NCBI RefSeq assembly: GCF_030913635.1
Contig: NZ_CP133188.1
Location: 1,984,001 to 2,048,000, forward strand
Direction: 5' to 3'
Length of the DNA: 64,000 nt
Source of the DNA: Sedimentibacter sp. MB35-C1
Lineage (GTDB): Bacteria; Bacillota; Clostridia; Tissierellales; Sedimentibacteraceae
The notes under the pieces were generated by a model. It did not search any database and had not been told where the DNA came from. It saw only the letters and a program-made list of their open reading frames with translations. Shown here piece after piece: positions 28,339 to 38,100 of the stretch. The position numbers and the translations under genes are program-made. Each line of letters opens with the position of its first letter. The stretch's first letter is position 1.

Positions 28339-28971
28339 ATGTATATTAATTTTGATGTGCTTAACATAACAAACGGAAATACAAAGATGACAGACACTGA
28401 ATTCGGAAGAATGCAGATAGAGAAAATCGAAGCAGGAAAGTTAAAATCGACAACTGGGAAAATAATTGCCACAGATCCTATTTTGATGTATGATGACGAA
28501 AGCTATTCTGAGCGCGTAAAACCGGGCACATACAGTGTGTACATATATGTTGGGAAAACTGAAAACAGAAAGAAACAGACAGTCGCGGCAGAACTAAGAA
28601 TTAATGATAATCCTCCGGTTAAGTGGGAGATGGCACTTCTCAGTGGAGAATCTTCAAACGGATTTGCTCAGGATGAGTTTATGGGCTACGAGGTAGAAAA
28701 CGGACTTGGCTGCTTTATGGATGAATCAGTTATGAATATTTTGGATACTATGAGTGAGGAAGAGCTTGATGAATATGAAAAATCTGTAAGGGATGCAGTG
28801 AGATTGAACGAATGTTCCTGTGCAAATATAGTAGTTGATGAGCCAACAGGCAGAAATATAATTATTTTTGCAAGTGGATGGAATGAGGGTACATTCCCAA
28901 CTTATTACGGATATGATAAAAATAAAAAACTTGCAAGACTTGTTACGGATTTTATGGTTATAGAAAAATAA
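28339..28971 (+). CDS. DUF4241 family protein
   Basis: The 210-residue protein fits DUF4241, with TTGKIIATDPILMYDDE near residue 37, VKPGTYSVYIYV, and a C-terminal SGWNEGTFPTYYGYDKNK. The family function is unknown; some members are immunity-like proteins. It follows nrdR by 15 bases with AAAGGAG and is probably read on the same transcript. A terminator follows. Confidence 0.7.
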   Translation: MYINFDVLNITNGNTKMTDTEFGRMQIEKIEAGKLKSTTGKIIATDPILMYDDESYSERVKPGTYSVYIYVGKTENRKKQTVAAELRINDNPPVKWEMALLSGESSNGFAQDEFMGYEVENGLGCFMDESVMNILDTMSEEELDEYEKSVRDAVRLNECSCANIVVDEPTGRNIIIFASGWNEGTFPTYYGYDKNKKLARLVTDFMVIEK

Positions 28972-28977
28972 ATTATT

Positions 28978-29010
28978 AAGAGCAGCATGGCGAATCAAGC
29001 TGCTCTTTTT
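28978..29010 (+). terminator. Terminator after the DUF4241 gene
   Basis: AGAGCAGC (28979-28986) pairs with GCTGCTCT (28999-29006), followed by five more T's. Confidence 0.9.
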
Positions 29011-29044
29011 TAAATTAGGTAGTGAAAGCTGCATGCAGCTGTTT

Positions 29045-29977
29045 TTACCATAGTTTCTTTTTCTTAAATATCCACAGACAGAACGCTAAAGTAGACATGC
29101 TCAAAATTATGACAAACATATAGCCATACTTCCAGTGAAGCTCAGGCATGGAGGAAAAGTTCATTCCATACCACCCAACTATGAATGTAAGTGGAGAAAA
29201 TATAGCCGTAAGCACGGTAAAAAGTTTCATGATATTGTTAAGGTTTATATCAAGCTGAGCTTGGTAAGATTCTCTTATCTGGGTGACATAGTCGCGAAGA
29301 TTTCCTACTTTTCGGTTTAGCCTCTCAATTCTGTTCAGTAGTATTACGAAGTATGCAATTGATTTTTTATCGAGTATGCTATTTTCATTTTCTGTTAAAT
29401 TTTCAACAACGTCCATCAGGGGCTCATAGTGCTTTTTTAAAAACAAAAGCTTATTTTTCAGTAGGACAATATCCTTTATATAATCTTTTGTTTTTCCTTT
29501 TAAAACATCCTCTTCAACGCTTGAAATTTCAGTTTCCAAATTTGACAGCATGCTGTAATCTTTTAAAGTCATTTTATCAATTAAATTATATAAGATTTTT
29601 TCTGTGCTTATGCCCATTAAGCCTTTGCTGTAAATGTCATTTTGTATTTCTCTGAACAAATCCAAATACTTGTCAGATATAAATACCAGATACTTTTTTG
29701 TAATATAAAAATTCAACTCAGATACAGAAAAAAAGCTTTCATTTGGGCCGATTATGTTTAAAATTCCAAAGCTATAACTGTCATATACATCCAGTTTCGG
29801 CGTATCTTCGTTATGGATGCAATCATAAATTGTCTGGTAGCTGAAATGAAAGAAGTTATTATTTGCATTTATCTCTTCTGGAGTAAGTATGACCCAATAC
29901 TTATTATTTTCATCTTTTTCAAGTTCTTCCATGTTTGATTCAACAAGATTGTCCTGAAGTATTTTATACACAGTCAA
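29045..29977 (-). CDS. corA: CorA-family magnesium/divalent cation transporter
   Basis: CorA proteins form pentameric Mg2+ channels. The N-terminal cytoplasmic domain is helical and charged. Two membrane helices lie at the C terminus, with the signature YGMN (GWYGMNFSSMP) between them and a basic tail (WIFKKKKLW). I start at TTG 29977, since AGAGGTG lies just upstream; the GTG at 29986 overlaps that site. Length about 310 aa is normal. It is transcribed away from the NusG-II gene. Confidence 0.9.
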   Translation of the reverse strand: MTVYKILQDNLVESNMEELEKDENNKYWVILTPEEINANNNFFHFSYQTIYDCIHNEDTPKLDVYDSYSFGILNIIGPNESFFSVSELNFYITKKYLVFISDKYLDLFREIQNDIYSKGLMGISTEKILYNLIDKMTLKDYSMLSNLETEISSVEEDVLKGKTKDYIKDIVLLKNKLLFLKKHYEPLMDVVENLTENENSILDKKSIAYFVILLNRIERLNRKVGNLRDYVTQIRESYQAQLDINLNNIMKLFTVLTAIFSPLTFIVGWYGMNFSSMPELHWKYGYMFVIILSMSTLAFCLWIFKKKKLW

Positions 29978-30112
29978 TAAAATCACCTCTATTTATTAAT
30001 GTAGATTTAAGGAATATAGTATTTAATATATTTTAACAAATTTTTTAAAAATAACAAGTTAACAATTATAAAAATTGCAAGCAATAAAATGATATAAAAT
30101 GAACATAGAATC

Positions 30113-30141
30113 TTGAAATAATATTGAATAAATGATAAAAT
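30113..30141 (+). promoter_or_regulatory. Promoter of the NusG-II/Gx transporter operon
   Basis: TTGAAA at 30113-30118 and TAAAAT at 30136-30141 are spaced by 17 nt, 32 bases before the ATG. Confidence 0.65.
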
Positions 30142-30172
30142 GAGTAATCTAGAAAACATATAAAGGACTATC

Positions 30173-30562
30173 ATGAGAGAAAAGATTAATAAGTACGATA
30201 TTGCTTTGATTTTGACCATTATTGCAGTCAATATATTGATTTTGGCATACGGAACTTTAAACACTGTTGATAAGGGGAAAAAAATTGCGTATATCTATTC
30301 GGACAACCGGTTAGTAGGAGAATACACATTAACCGACGATTACAAGACAGAGTTTGTTGTCGAAAGTGAAAGCGGCTCTAACAAAATACATATCGAAGAC
30401 GGATACGTATGGATTGAAGAAGCAACCTGCCCTGATAAAATTTGCCTGCACCAAGGTAGAATAAGCAATGATGGAGAAGTTATAGTATGCCTTCCAAATA
30501 GGTTGATGGTGCAAATCAAGGATAATAACCCAGAAGATGAATTAGACGTTATAGTCAAATAG
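30173..30562 (+). CDS. NusG domain II-containing membrane-anchored protein
   Basis: One N-terminal membrane helix (IALILTIIAVNILILAYG) precedes a domain of about 90 residues with the NusG-II pattern GYVWIEEATCPDKICLHQGRIS...VICLPNRLMVQI. Its paired Cys in CPDKIC are typical of this family. In Clostridia it often sits beside the Gx transporter and Rnf or FMN-transferase genes; its function is not established. Not the transcription factor NusG itself. Confidence 0.85.
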   Translation: MREKINKYDIALILTIIAVNILILAYGTLNTVDKGKKIAYIYSDNRLVGEYTLTDDYKTEFVVESESGSNKIHIEDGYVWIEEATCPDKICLHQGRISNDGEVIVCLPNRLMVQIKDNNPEDELDVIVK

Positions 30563-30583
30563 CAGAATAAAGAAAGAGAGATT

Positions 30584-31105
30584 ATGAATAAATTAAGAAG
30601 ATACATATTTTTAGCGGTTTTAACGGCAGGAGCTTTGATATTAAGCATATTAGAAGGAATGATGACTCTACCATACATAGCTCCGGGAGCTAAGCTTGGA
30701 TTGTCGAATATTGTGGCATTATCGGTTATAGTAGTATTTGGATTTAAGGATGCATTGATGGTTGTTGTTATCAGGTGCATTTTATTCATGTTGGTTGCAA
30801 CAAATCCAATAACATTTACATACAGTATAGTCAGCGGAATAGTCAGCACTATAGTAATGAGCATAGGACTAAAACATGCCAAAAAATTAAGTCTGATTGG
30901 TATAAGTGTCTTGGGTGCAATGGCTCATAATGCTTCGCAGATATCTGTTGCAGCTATATTATTTGAAACTGCAAATCTTTATTACTATTTACCTATTTTG
31001 TCTTTTGTAAGTATATTTACAGGATGTTTTGTAGGGTATGCTTCCATTTTTGTAACTAATAACTTGAATAAAACTTTTACGAGGCTTGGGAGAGAGTTAA
31101 AATGA
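30584..31105 (+). CDS. Gx transporter family protein (heptaprenyl diphosphate synthase component I-like)
   Basis: The 173-residue protein has about five membrane helices and resembles ECF-type substrate-binding S components, often named Gx or HepPP synthase component I. IAPGAKLGLSNIVALS is its recognisable motif, near residues 30-45. The substrate is unknown. It overlaps the DUF4321 gene by four bases. Confidence 0.8.
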   Translation: MNKLRRYIFLAVLTAGALILSILEGMMTLPYIAPGAKLGLSNIVALSVIVVFGFKDALMVVVIRCILFMLVATNPITFTYSIVSGIVSTIVMSIGLKHAKKLSLIGISVLGAMAHNASQISVAAILFETANLYYYLPILSFVSIFTGCFVGYASIFVTNNLNKTFTRLGRELK

Positions 31106-31347
31106 GAAAAGGTGGTAACTCCATATATTTTATTTTATTGCTTTTGACGTCTGTAATAATAGGTACCATATTGGGAAAGGCATTTTCTAAGTTTTTACCC
31201 ATATTAAACTACGGTGAATCTATAGGATTTGGACCGGCTACATTGGATTTGAGTATTTTTTCTGTAACATTTGGCTTCAGTGCGAGTCTGACTGTTGCAG
31301 GAATACTAGGTATTTTAATAGCAATAATAGTATATAAGAAACTTTGA
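31102..31347 (+). CDS. DUF4321 membrane protein
   Basis: An 81-residue protein with two membrane helices at each end (FILLLLTSVIIGTILG and LTVAGILGILIAIIVY). It contains the IGFGPATLDLSIFSVTFGF segment of DUF4321, found next to maf in many Clostridia. No function is known. Confidence 0.75.
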   Translation: MRKGGNSIYFILLLLTSVIIGTILGKAFSKFLPILNYGESIGFGPATLDLSIFSVTFGFSASLTVAGILGILIAIIVYKKL

Positions 31348-31359
31348 GGATTGATAACT

Positions 31360-31938
31360 ATGAGAAATATAATTTTAGCTTCAAAATCACCAAGGCGCAT
31401 AGAAATGCTTGAAAAATATGTGAAAAACCTTAAAATTTTTTCACCTGATATGGAAGAATCAGTGGACGAAAATGATTTGCCTGAAACAACTGTTATGAGG
31501 TTAGCTTTTGAAAAGGCTGCAAAAGTCGCAGAAACATGCGACGAAAAAGGAATTATTATAGCTGCGGACACTGTCGTTTATCTTGATACAATAATGGGAA
31601 AGCCTAATGATTATGATGAAGGTTTTGAAATGCTTAAATTACTTTCCGGAAAAACACATAAAGTCTTTACAGGCATTTGTATTATAGATAACGAAAATAA
31701 TAGAAAGGTCGTTGATTACGAGGAAACCCTGGTTGAATTTAACAAACTGTCAGATAATTTCATCAAGAGATATCTAGATACAGGCGAATATGGAGATAAA
31801 GCCGGCGCATATGGAATTCAAGGGTATGGAGAACTGCTTGTTAAGGGAATACATGGATGCTACAATAACGTCAAAGGCATGCCATTATCAAAACTGAATA
31901 AATTACTGGCAAAACATTTTTCTTATAATTTGCTTTAG
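31360..31938 (+). CDS. maf: Maf family nucleoside triphosphate pyrophosphatase
   Basis: Maf proteins hydrolyse non-canonical nucleoside triphosphates and influence septation. The N-terminal LASKSPRR motif, the central ADTVVYLD with Asp ligand, and KPNDYDEGFEMLKLLSGKTHKVFTGI are present. I use ATG 31360, which lies nine bases after GAGGA. Length 192 aa fits. It leads into radC and the mre genes, as in Bacillus. Confidence 0.93.
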   Translation: MRNIILASKSPRRIEMLEKYVKNLKIFSPDMEESVDENDLPETTVMRLAFEKAAKVAETCDEKGIIIAADTVVYLDTIMGKPNDYDEGFEMLKLLSGKTHKVFTGICIIDNENNRKVVDYEETLVEFNKLSDNFIKRYLDTGEYGDKAGAYGIQGYGELLVKGIHGCYNNVKGMPLSKLNKLLAKHFSYNLL

Positions 31939-31969
31939 AAATCAAGTATATTGCATATTGGAGGTTTAA

Positions 31970-32659
31970 ATGGACAATACTAATTATACCATAAAATCAA
32001 TACCTAAGGATGATAGGCCTCAGGAAAAACTTCTTAAGTATGGTGCCAATAATTTGTCTAATTCAGAACTCATTGCAGTAATTTTAAGGACAGGAAGCAA
32101 AAATCAAAATGTTGTAATGCTTGCTCAAAGAATATTGAATGAGGATCAAAAAGGGCTCAGGAATATTGCCGAGGGCAGTGTTGAAAAGTTCAAATCATTT
32201 AAAGGAATAAATGACGTAAAAGCAGCTCAGCTTTTGGCTTTAGCTGAGATAAGCAAAAGGATAAGTACATTAAAAATTGAAAAAATAAAAATATCCTCTC
32301 CTAGCGATGTTGCAATCCTTTTAATGGAGGAAATGCGTTACTATAGGAAAGAATATTTTAAAATAATATTGCTGGATACAAAAAATAATATTAAGAAAAT
32401 TTCTGATATATCAATCGGAAGCCTGAATTCGTCAATTGTTCATCCCAGAGAAGTGTTTTTAGAGGCGGTAATTAGTTCATCTTCAGCTATAATTCTTGCG
32501 CATAATCACCCAAGTGGAGAAACAGAGCCAAGTCGCGAGGATATTTCTTTGACAAACAGGCTGGATGAATGCGGAAAGCTTCTAGGAATAAAAGTGCTTG
32601 ACCATATAATAATAGGTGATGGTACATTTTACAGTTTTAAAGAAGAAGGTTTACTTTAA
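31970..32659 (+). CDS. radC: RadC/JAMM-domain protein
   Basis: The N-terminal helix-hairpin-helix-like part (LKYGANNLSNSELIAVILRTGSK) is followed by a JAMM domain with HNHPSG and a spaced S/D (EPSREDISLTNRL). The DNA repair role once claimed for RadC is doubtful; the family is a metalloprotease-like fold of unclear function. TTGGAGG precedes the ATG. In Bacillus it also sits between maf and mreB. Confidence 0.92.
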   Translation: MDNTNYTIKSIPKDDRPQEKLLKYGANNLSNSELIAVILRTGSKNQNVVMLAQRILNEDQKGLRNIAEGSVEKFKSFKGINDVKAAQLLALAEISKRISTLKIEKIKISSPSDVAILLMEEMRYYRKEYFKIILLDTKNNIKKISDISIGSLNSSIVHPREVFLEAVISSSSAIILAHNHPSGETEPSREDISLTNRLDECGKLLGIKVLDHIIIGDGTFYSFKEEGLL

Positions 32660-32681
32660 TTAATATCGAGAGGAAATTAAA

Positions 32682-33728
32682 ATGGGATTTTTTGATATGT
32701 TTACACAAAAGATAGGAATAGATCTTGGAACTTCAAATACATTGGTTTATGTAAGCAATAAAGGAATAACAGTAAACGAGCCGTCGGTTGTAGCAGTTAA
32801 GGTCAGCTCAAACGAAGTGTGTGCCGTAGGCGAATCCGCAAAAGCTATGCTTGATAGAACACCGAAAACAATAAATGCAGTCAGGCCGCTTCAAAACGGC
32901 GTAATTGCAGATTTTGAAATTACAAGAGCGATGATTAAATATTTTATAAACAAAGCGTTAAGCAAAAGAAGATTTGTTAAGTCAAATATAGTAATCTGTG
33001 TACCTGTTGGTGTTACTTCCGTTGAAAAAAAAGCAGTTGAGGACGTTGCATACGATGCGGGATCAAAAAAAGTTAAATTGGTGGAAGAACCTATGGCTGC
33101 GGCAATCGGTGCAGGGTTAGACGTAGATAAGCCTATTGGAAACATGATAATTGACATTGGTGGAGGGACAACAGAAATAGCGGTGATTTCGCTGGGGGGT
33201 ATTGTTGTGTCTGATTCTCTTCGCATTGCTGGAGATGACATGGATGTTGATATTAAGGATTATATAAAAAATAAGTATAAAATGGAAATTGGGATGGTAA
33301 CTGCTGAAAAGATTAAAATGACAATAGGCAATGCCAGCAAAAAGTTTTACAGTATAGCTCGCTACAGTGACGATGAAGACCAGGACGGTGAAAATATAAA
33401 GCCTCATCCTCAAGAAATGCAAATAAGAGGAAGAGACATTGTTTCGGGTCTTCCTTTAAATATTACTGTTACCAGTGATGAAATAAGAGAGGCAATTATT
33501 GAAACAGTAAATAATATTGTAAATGCAATAAAAAGGGTTTTAGAAAAAACGCCTCCTGAGCTTTCCTCGGATATTTATTCCAATGGAATTTACTTATCCG
33601 GAGGGGGAGCATTGCTAAAAGGCCTTGACATTTACATAGAAAAGGAGACGGGACTTAAAGTTTTTATTGCCGAGAATCCATTAAACAGCGTTGCTATGGG
33701 AGCGGGAAAAATTTGTGAATCTCTGTAA
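32682..33728 (+). CDS. mreB: Rod shape-determining protein MreB
   Basis: MreB is the actin-like filament that guides lateral wall synthesis. Motifs: GIDLGTSNTLVYV (phosphate 1), VEEPMAAAIGAGL, and IIDIGGGTTEIAVISLGG (phosphate 2). Length (348 aa) is normal. It starts the mreB-mreC-mreD-PBP2 cluster. Confidence 0.97.
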   Translation: MGFFDMFTQKIGIDLGTSNTLVYVSNKGITVNEPSVVAVKVSSNEVCAVGESAKAMLDRTPKTINAVRPLQNGVIADFEITRAMIKYFINKALSKRRFVKSNIVICVPVGVTSVEKKAVEDVAYDAGSKKVKLVEEPMAAAIGAGLDVDKPIGNMIIDIGGGTTEIAVISLGGIVVSDSLRIAGDDMDVDIKDYIKNKYKMEIGMVTAEKIKMTIGNASKKFYSIARYSDDEDQDGENIKPHPQEMQIRGRDIVSGLPLNITVTSDEIREAIIETVNNIVNAIKRVLEKTPPELSSDIYSNGIYLSGGGALLKGLDIYIEKETGLKVFIAENPLNSVAMGAGKICESL

Positions 33729-33740
33729 AGTGGTGAATAA

Positions 33741-34580
33741 ATGAATTTTATACAAAAATACTTTAAAAGAATACTATTTTTGTTTACAATTTTTGTTTTG
33801 GTTATTTTAATAGGGCTATCATCAATAGGAAAAGTTAACGGAACTGACTTAGGATTCTTTGGGAGCGTGTTAGCCGGTGCCCAAAGAATCATATTTAATA
33901 CCGGGCAGACAGTTACCAGTTCGTTTTATTCTATACAGGATATTGTTAAAATGCGTGAAGAAAACAATATTCTTACAGATACGGTGCATGAGCTTAATGA
34001 GCAGGTTCGAATATTAGAAAACATTGTAAACAAATCTGAGGCATTAGAAACTGAATATGAAATGAAAGAAAATCTAAAGAGTGATCATATAATTGGACAA
34101 GTGATATCACTTGATGATTCAAACTGGTTCAGCAGGATTACAATAGACAAAGGCGAAAAAGACGGTATAAAGAAAAATGACATTGTAATTAATGCGGTGA
34201 AGACCAAAAAGGGAGTTGTTCAGATAGGACTGGTTGGCGTAGTTACGCAGACATCGTCTAATTGGGCTAAAGTTATAACTTTGCTTGATGAAAGCTGCAA
34301 AATAAGCTTTAGAGACATAAACAGCGATGAAAGCGGAATAATGCAGGGAAGTGTTGATGGAAACATTACCGGCTATTTTTTTAATAGCAAGGCTAATGTA
34401 AGCATTGATGATTCTCTTGTTACATCAGGAATAGGTGAAATATATATTCCGGATTTGTATATAGGAAATGTAAAAGAGATTGTCCCAACCACTGACGCAT
34501 CAACTCAGAGGATTATTATTGAACCTGCTGTGGAATTTACAAAGCTGAGCAGAGTTTATGTGCTTAAGGTGGACAGATAG
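33741..34580 (+). CDS. mreC: Rod shape-determining protein MreC
   Basis: A membrane helix near residues 12-30, a coiled coil from about residue 65 to 105, and beta-barrel repeats after it, with the NWFSRITIDKGEKDGIKKND segment typical of MreC. 279 residues. It links MreB to the wall-synthesis machinery. Confidence 0.93.
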   Translation: MNFIQKYFKRILFLFTIFVLVILIGLSSIGKVNGTDLGFFGSVLAGAQRIIFNTGQTVTSSFYSIQDIVKMREENNILTDTVHELNEQVRILENIVNKSEALETEYEMKENLKSDHIIGQVISLDDSNWFSRITIDKGEKDGIKKNDIVINAVKTKKGVVQIGLVGVVTQTSSNWAKVITLLDESCKISFRDINSDESGIMQGSVDGNITGYFFNSKANVSIDDSLVTSGIGEIYIPDLYIGNVKEIVPTTDASTQRIIIEPAVEFTKLSRVYVLKVDR

Positions 34581-34602
34581 TAACAGCGAGAGGTAGAAAT
34601 TA

Positions 34603-35094
34603 ATGAAAAAATTTAGCTTAATGGCTGCTATCATTGTTTTAGGTTTTATTGCTCAGACATCCCTATTTAATTTTTTTAATATATTTGGTACAGTACCTAA
34701 TCTTTCTCTTGTTCTTATTGTTGTTTTTTCAATGATGTCTGATGGTATAACAGGAGGAGTTCTGGGAATTTTAACCGGAGTAGTATACGATGCTATGTTG
34801 TATGATGTTTTTGGTATTTATACGTTGGTATACTTTATTATAGGGGCAATAATAGGAACATACAGTGAAGATATGCTTAGAGACAATTATATTGCATACA
34901 CGTCTGTTACTGCGGCAGCAACAATAGCATGCAACTTTTTTATGTATCTTATTTTGTTTTTTTTGAGGTACAAAGTTGGAAATGCGGGAGGAATATGGAG
35001 CGGCATAATTGTAGAGGTTTTAATGAATACTTTTTTGGTTGTTTTTGTACTTAAATTTATTAATTTTACATTTAATAAATTTAACATTAAATAG
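34603..35094 (+). CDS. mreD: Rod shape-determining membrane protein MreD
   Basis: 163 residues with about five membrane helices and the PNLSLVLIVVFSMMSDGITGGVLGILTGVVYD region typical of MreD. It lies directly between mreC and the PBP2 gene. Confidence 0.9.
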   Translation: MKKFSLMAAIIVLGFIAQTSLFNFFNIFGTVPNLSLVLIVVFSMMSDGITGGVLGILTGVVYDAMLYDVFGIYTLVYFIIGAIIGTYSEDMLRDNYIAYTSVTAAATIACNFFMYLILFFLRYKVGNAGGIWSGIIVEVLMNTFLVVFVLKFINFTFNKFNIK

Positions 35095-35105
35095 AGGTGG
35101 AATAT

Positions 35106-38100
35106 TTGAGTTTACAAAAATTTTTTAAAAACAGATACAACATTTTATACATGATAATATTGTTCCTTCTGTGCGTGCTGGGATTCAGAATGGCTGTACT
35201 TACAATCGTTGAAGGCGAGGAATACAGGGCTGTTGCAGATATTAAGAAAATAAAGGACATTCCTGTTAAAGCACCAAGGGGCAAAATATATGACAAAAAC
35301 GGAGTAATCCTTGCTGATAATGTCTCCAGCTTTACTGTTCAAATGTACACAGACGAAATTGACGCTGAAAATTTCAATGACATATCCTATATTTTAGCGG
35401 AAATATTTGAAGAAAATGGCGAAAAACCTATTGACGAGTTTCCCATTGAGCTTGATACTTTTGATTATATTGACGAAAGCAAGGAAGCAAATAAAACATC
35501 AGATGATGCAGCAGATTCTGCATCTTATATAACTGCTGAAGAAACTGTCATAAATGCGGTAAAGAATAACATAAATGAATGGCTCAATTACAGAACCTTA
35601 ATTTACGGTAAAGAATTCAATCCCAAGCAAAGAGCGCTAGATACTATTTTAAGATATAAAGACATTCCTGTTAAGCTGGAAAATGACCAGTTTATATTTT
35701 ATTTCCCTGAGGAGAAATCAGAAGAAAGCGATGGTGGAAATTCTGAAATAACAGTAGTTGAACAGACAGATGCAACTCAAAAGGAAGATGAAACACAGAT
35801 TATCGAGGGCGAGCAGGATCCCGTAAAAAGATGGTTGGAAGAAAATGATTTTGATAAAAGCCTAAGTGCTGAACAGCTGATTGCCGAGCTTCTTGCTAAA
35901 AATAATAAATATCTTACGAGACTGTTTTCAAATTCAAAAATAAGGAAACTTTCATTTGATTTTATTAATTCAAATGGACTTGGATCAAATATAAAGCTAG
36001 TTGAATATGCATTTGTACAGGATGAAAATTATAAAAATATAAAAAGAAGCCTGAATGCTAATCATGAGGGAATAACACAGGATTCATCGGCTAAGGACGA
36101 TTTTGTTTTGCTTACAATGACGTACTCGCTGGAAAGTTTGCTTCAGTCTGTGTATGAAACTGAAACAGGAAAAGTAGCTCCAGGTGAGGTGCTGATAGAA
36201 AGGCTTAAGGAAATATATCCCGATCTGCCTGTTATGTTTGTTGAGGAAAGTGGATCTGGATCATATCAATACACGGATGAGCAGCTTAAGAACAAATATT
36301 TGGATCAGCATAATTTGGAACAGGATACTCAGCCTTATGATTTTGTTAAGCAGATTTCATTTAAAAATTACGATGTGCTTCAAAATTTCATAACTGACGA
36401 AAGCATTAAATATTATGCTCAATCTGAACTTTTAAAGCATGAAAATCCGTCTATATCAATTTCGGATTGGGAATACACTCCTATACGAGACAAAAGGAAC
36501 TGGATACAAAAAAATGTTGAGATAGATAGTAAAGAAGAATTAAACTATTCAGCAGAAGAAGTATTTTTAATGCTTCGCAAAACATTGAAAATTGATTCAA
36601 GCATAAATGATTATGACATGAGAAATATGATGGTTATAAGAGAAAGATATAATAAGACCAGTTATTTGTCATACCATCCTGTTGATATATGCTACGGTAT
36701 ATCAGAAAAATCTGTTGCAATGATATCAGAGCGTTCTCATGAACTTACAGGGATAAATGTTGAAATAGAGCCTTTGAGAGTATATCCTCAAAATGATATT
36801 GCTGCCCACGCAATAGGATATCTGGGAAAGATAGCACAAGACTATGAGGTGCAGGAATATGTTGTTGAAAAAGGCTACAGCCCTGATGACATAATAGGCA
36901 AGACGGGGCTGGAAGAGAAATTTGAAGAGTATTTAAGAGGAACAAAAGGTAAGAAAACAGTTGAGGTGAATAATGTCGGCAGGACTATAAGGTCTGTTTC
37001 AAGTGAGGCTCCGGAACCGGGAGATAACATATATCTTACACTGGATTCAAGACTTCAAAAAACAGCTCAGGACGTTTTGAAAAAAGGACTGGAACAAATA
37101 CAGATCGGCGGAACCTTTGAGAGTGAATGGGGAGACTTTGATTTTAAAGATAAATATGAAAATGCTAAATCAGGAGCATTGGTTGTGCTTGATGTAAATA
37201 CAGGAGAAGTTCTCGCAATGGCCAACTACCCGTCATATGATTTGAACATGTTTGCTACAGGTATATCTCAAGATGACTGGAACGGCCTGTTAAATGATTC
37301 AAAGAACCCTTTGGCTCCGAGGCCGCTTTACAATATTGCAATGCTTACAGCAATTCAGCCCGGGTCAACGTTTAAGATGATTACTTCACTTGCTGCTCTA
37401 GAAAAAGGAGTAGATCCGAATACAACTGTATATTGTTCAGGTACTATGGAGGTCGGTGATAGATATTTCAGCTGCTGGATATACAATATGTTTGGAGGAG
37501 CACACGGCAGTCAGAACATGTACCAGGCTATTATGAATTCCTGCAACTTTTATTTTTATACAACTATGCTTGGAGAAAACTTGGCCACACATCAGAAGCA
37601 TACTGTCAAAGTATCAGCTGAGGAAATAATAGAAATGGCAAAAAAATTCGGATTGGATTCAAAAACCGGGATTGAAATAGACATTCCTCAGGAAGCTTCA
37701 GGCGGTGTTCCAAGTATAGATGGTAAAAAAATTAATATCAGGGTTTATTTAAGGATGTTTTTGGAAGCCAATATAGAAAAATATTTAGAAACCGGATATA
37801 AAATAGAGGCAGGAATGAAAAATGAGATAGTGGAGGAAATAGTAAGCTGGGTTGATCGGGATGAACCAATGACAAGAGGTGAAGTTTACGAAGGCCTTAA
37901 GGCTCTTAGACTCAATCCTGAAAAAACAAATGATTACAACGTTCCTCTCGTTGATATAATAAAATATTCATATTTAAACCAGGCCGTATGGAATGTGGGA
38001 GATAATCTGAATATAAGCATAGGGCAAGGAAATAATGCTTATACTGTAATGCAGATGGCAAATTATATAGCTTCAATAGCCAACGGAGGATACAGGAACA

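Noticed and set aside
30007-30264. Minus-strand hydrophobic ORF of 85 codons between corA and the NusG-II gene
   Set aside because: It overlaps the start and promoter of the NusG-II gene and has no clear ribosome binding site; AT-rich DNA gives such hydrophobic frames by chance.
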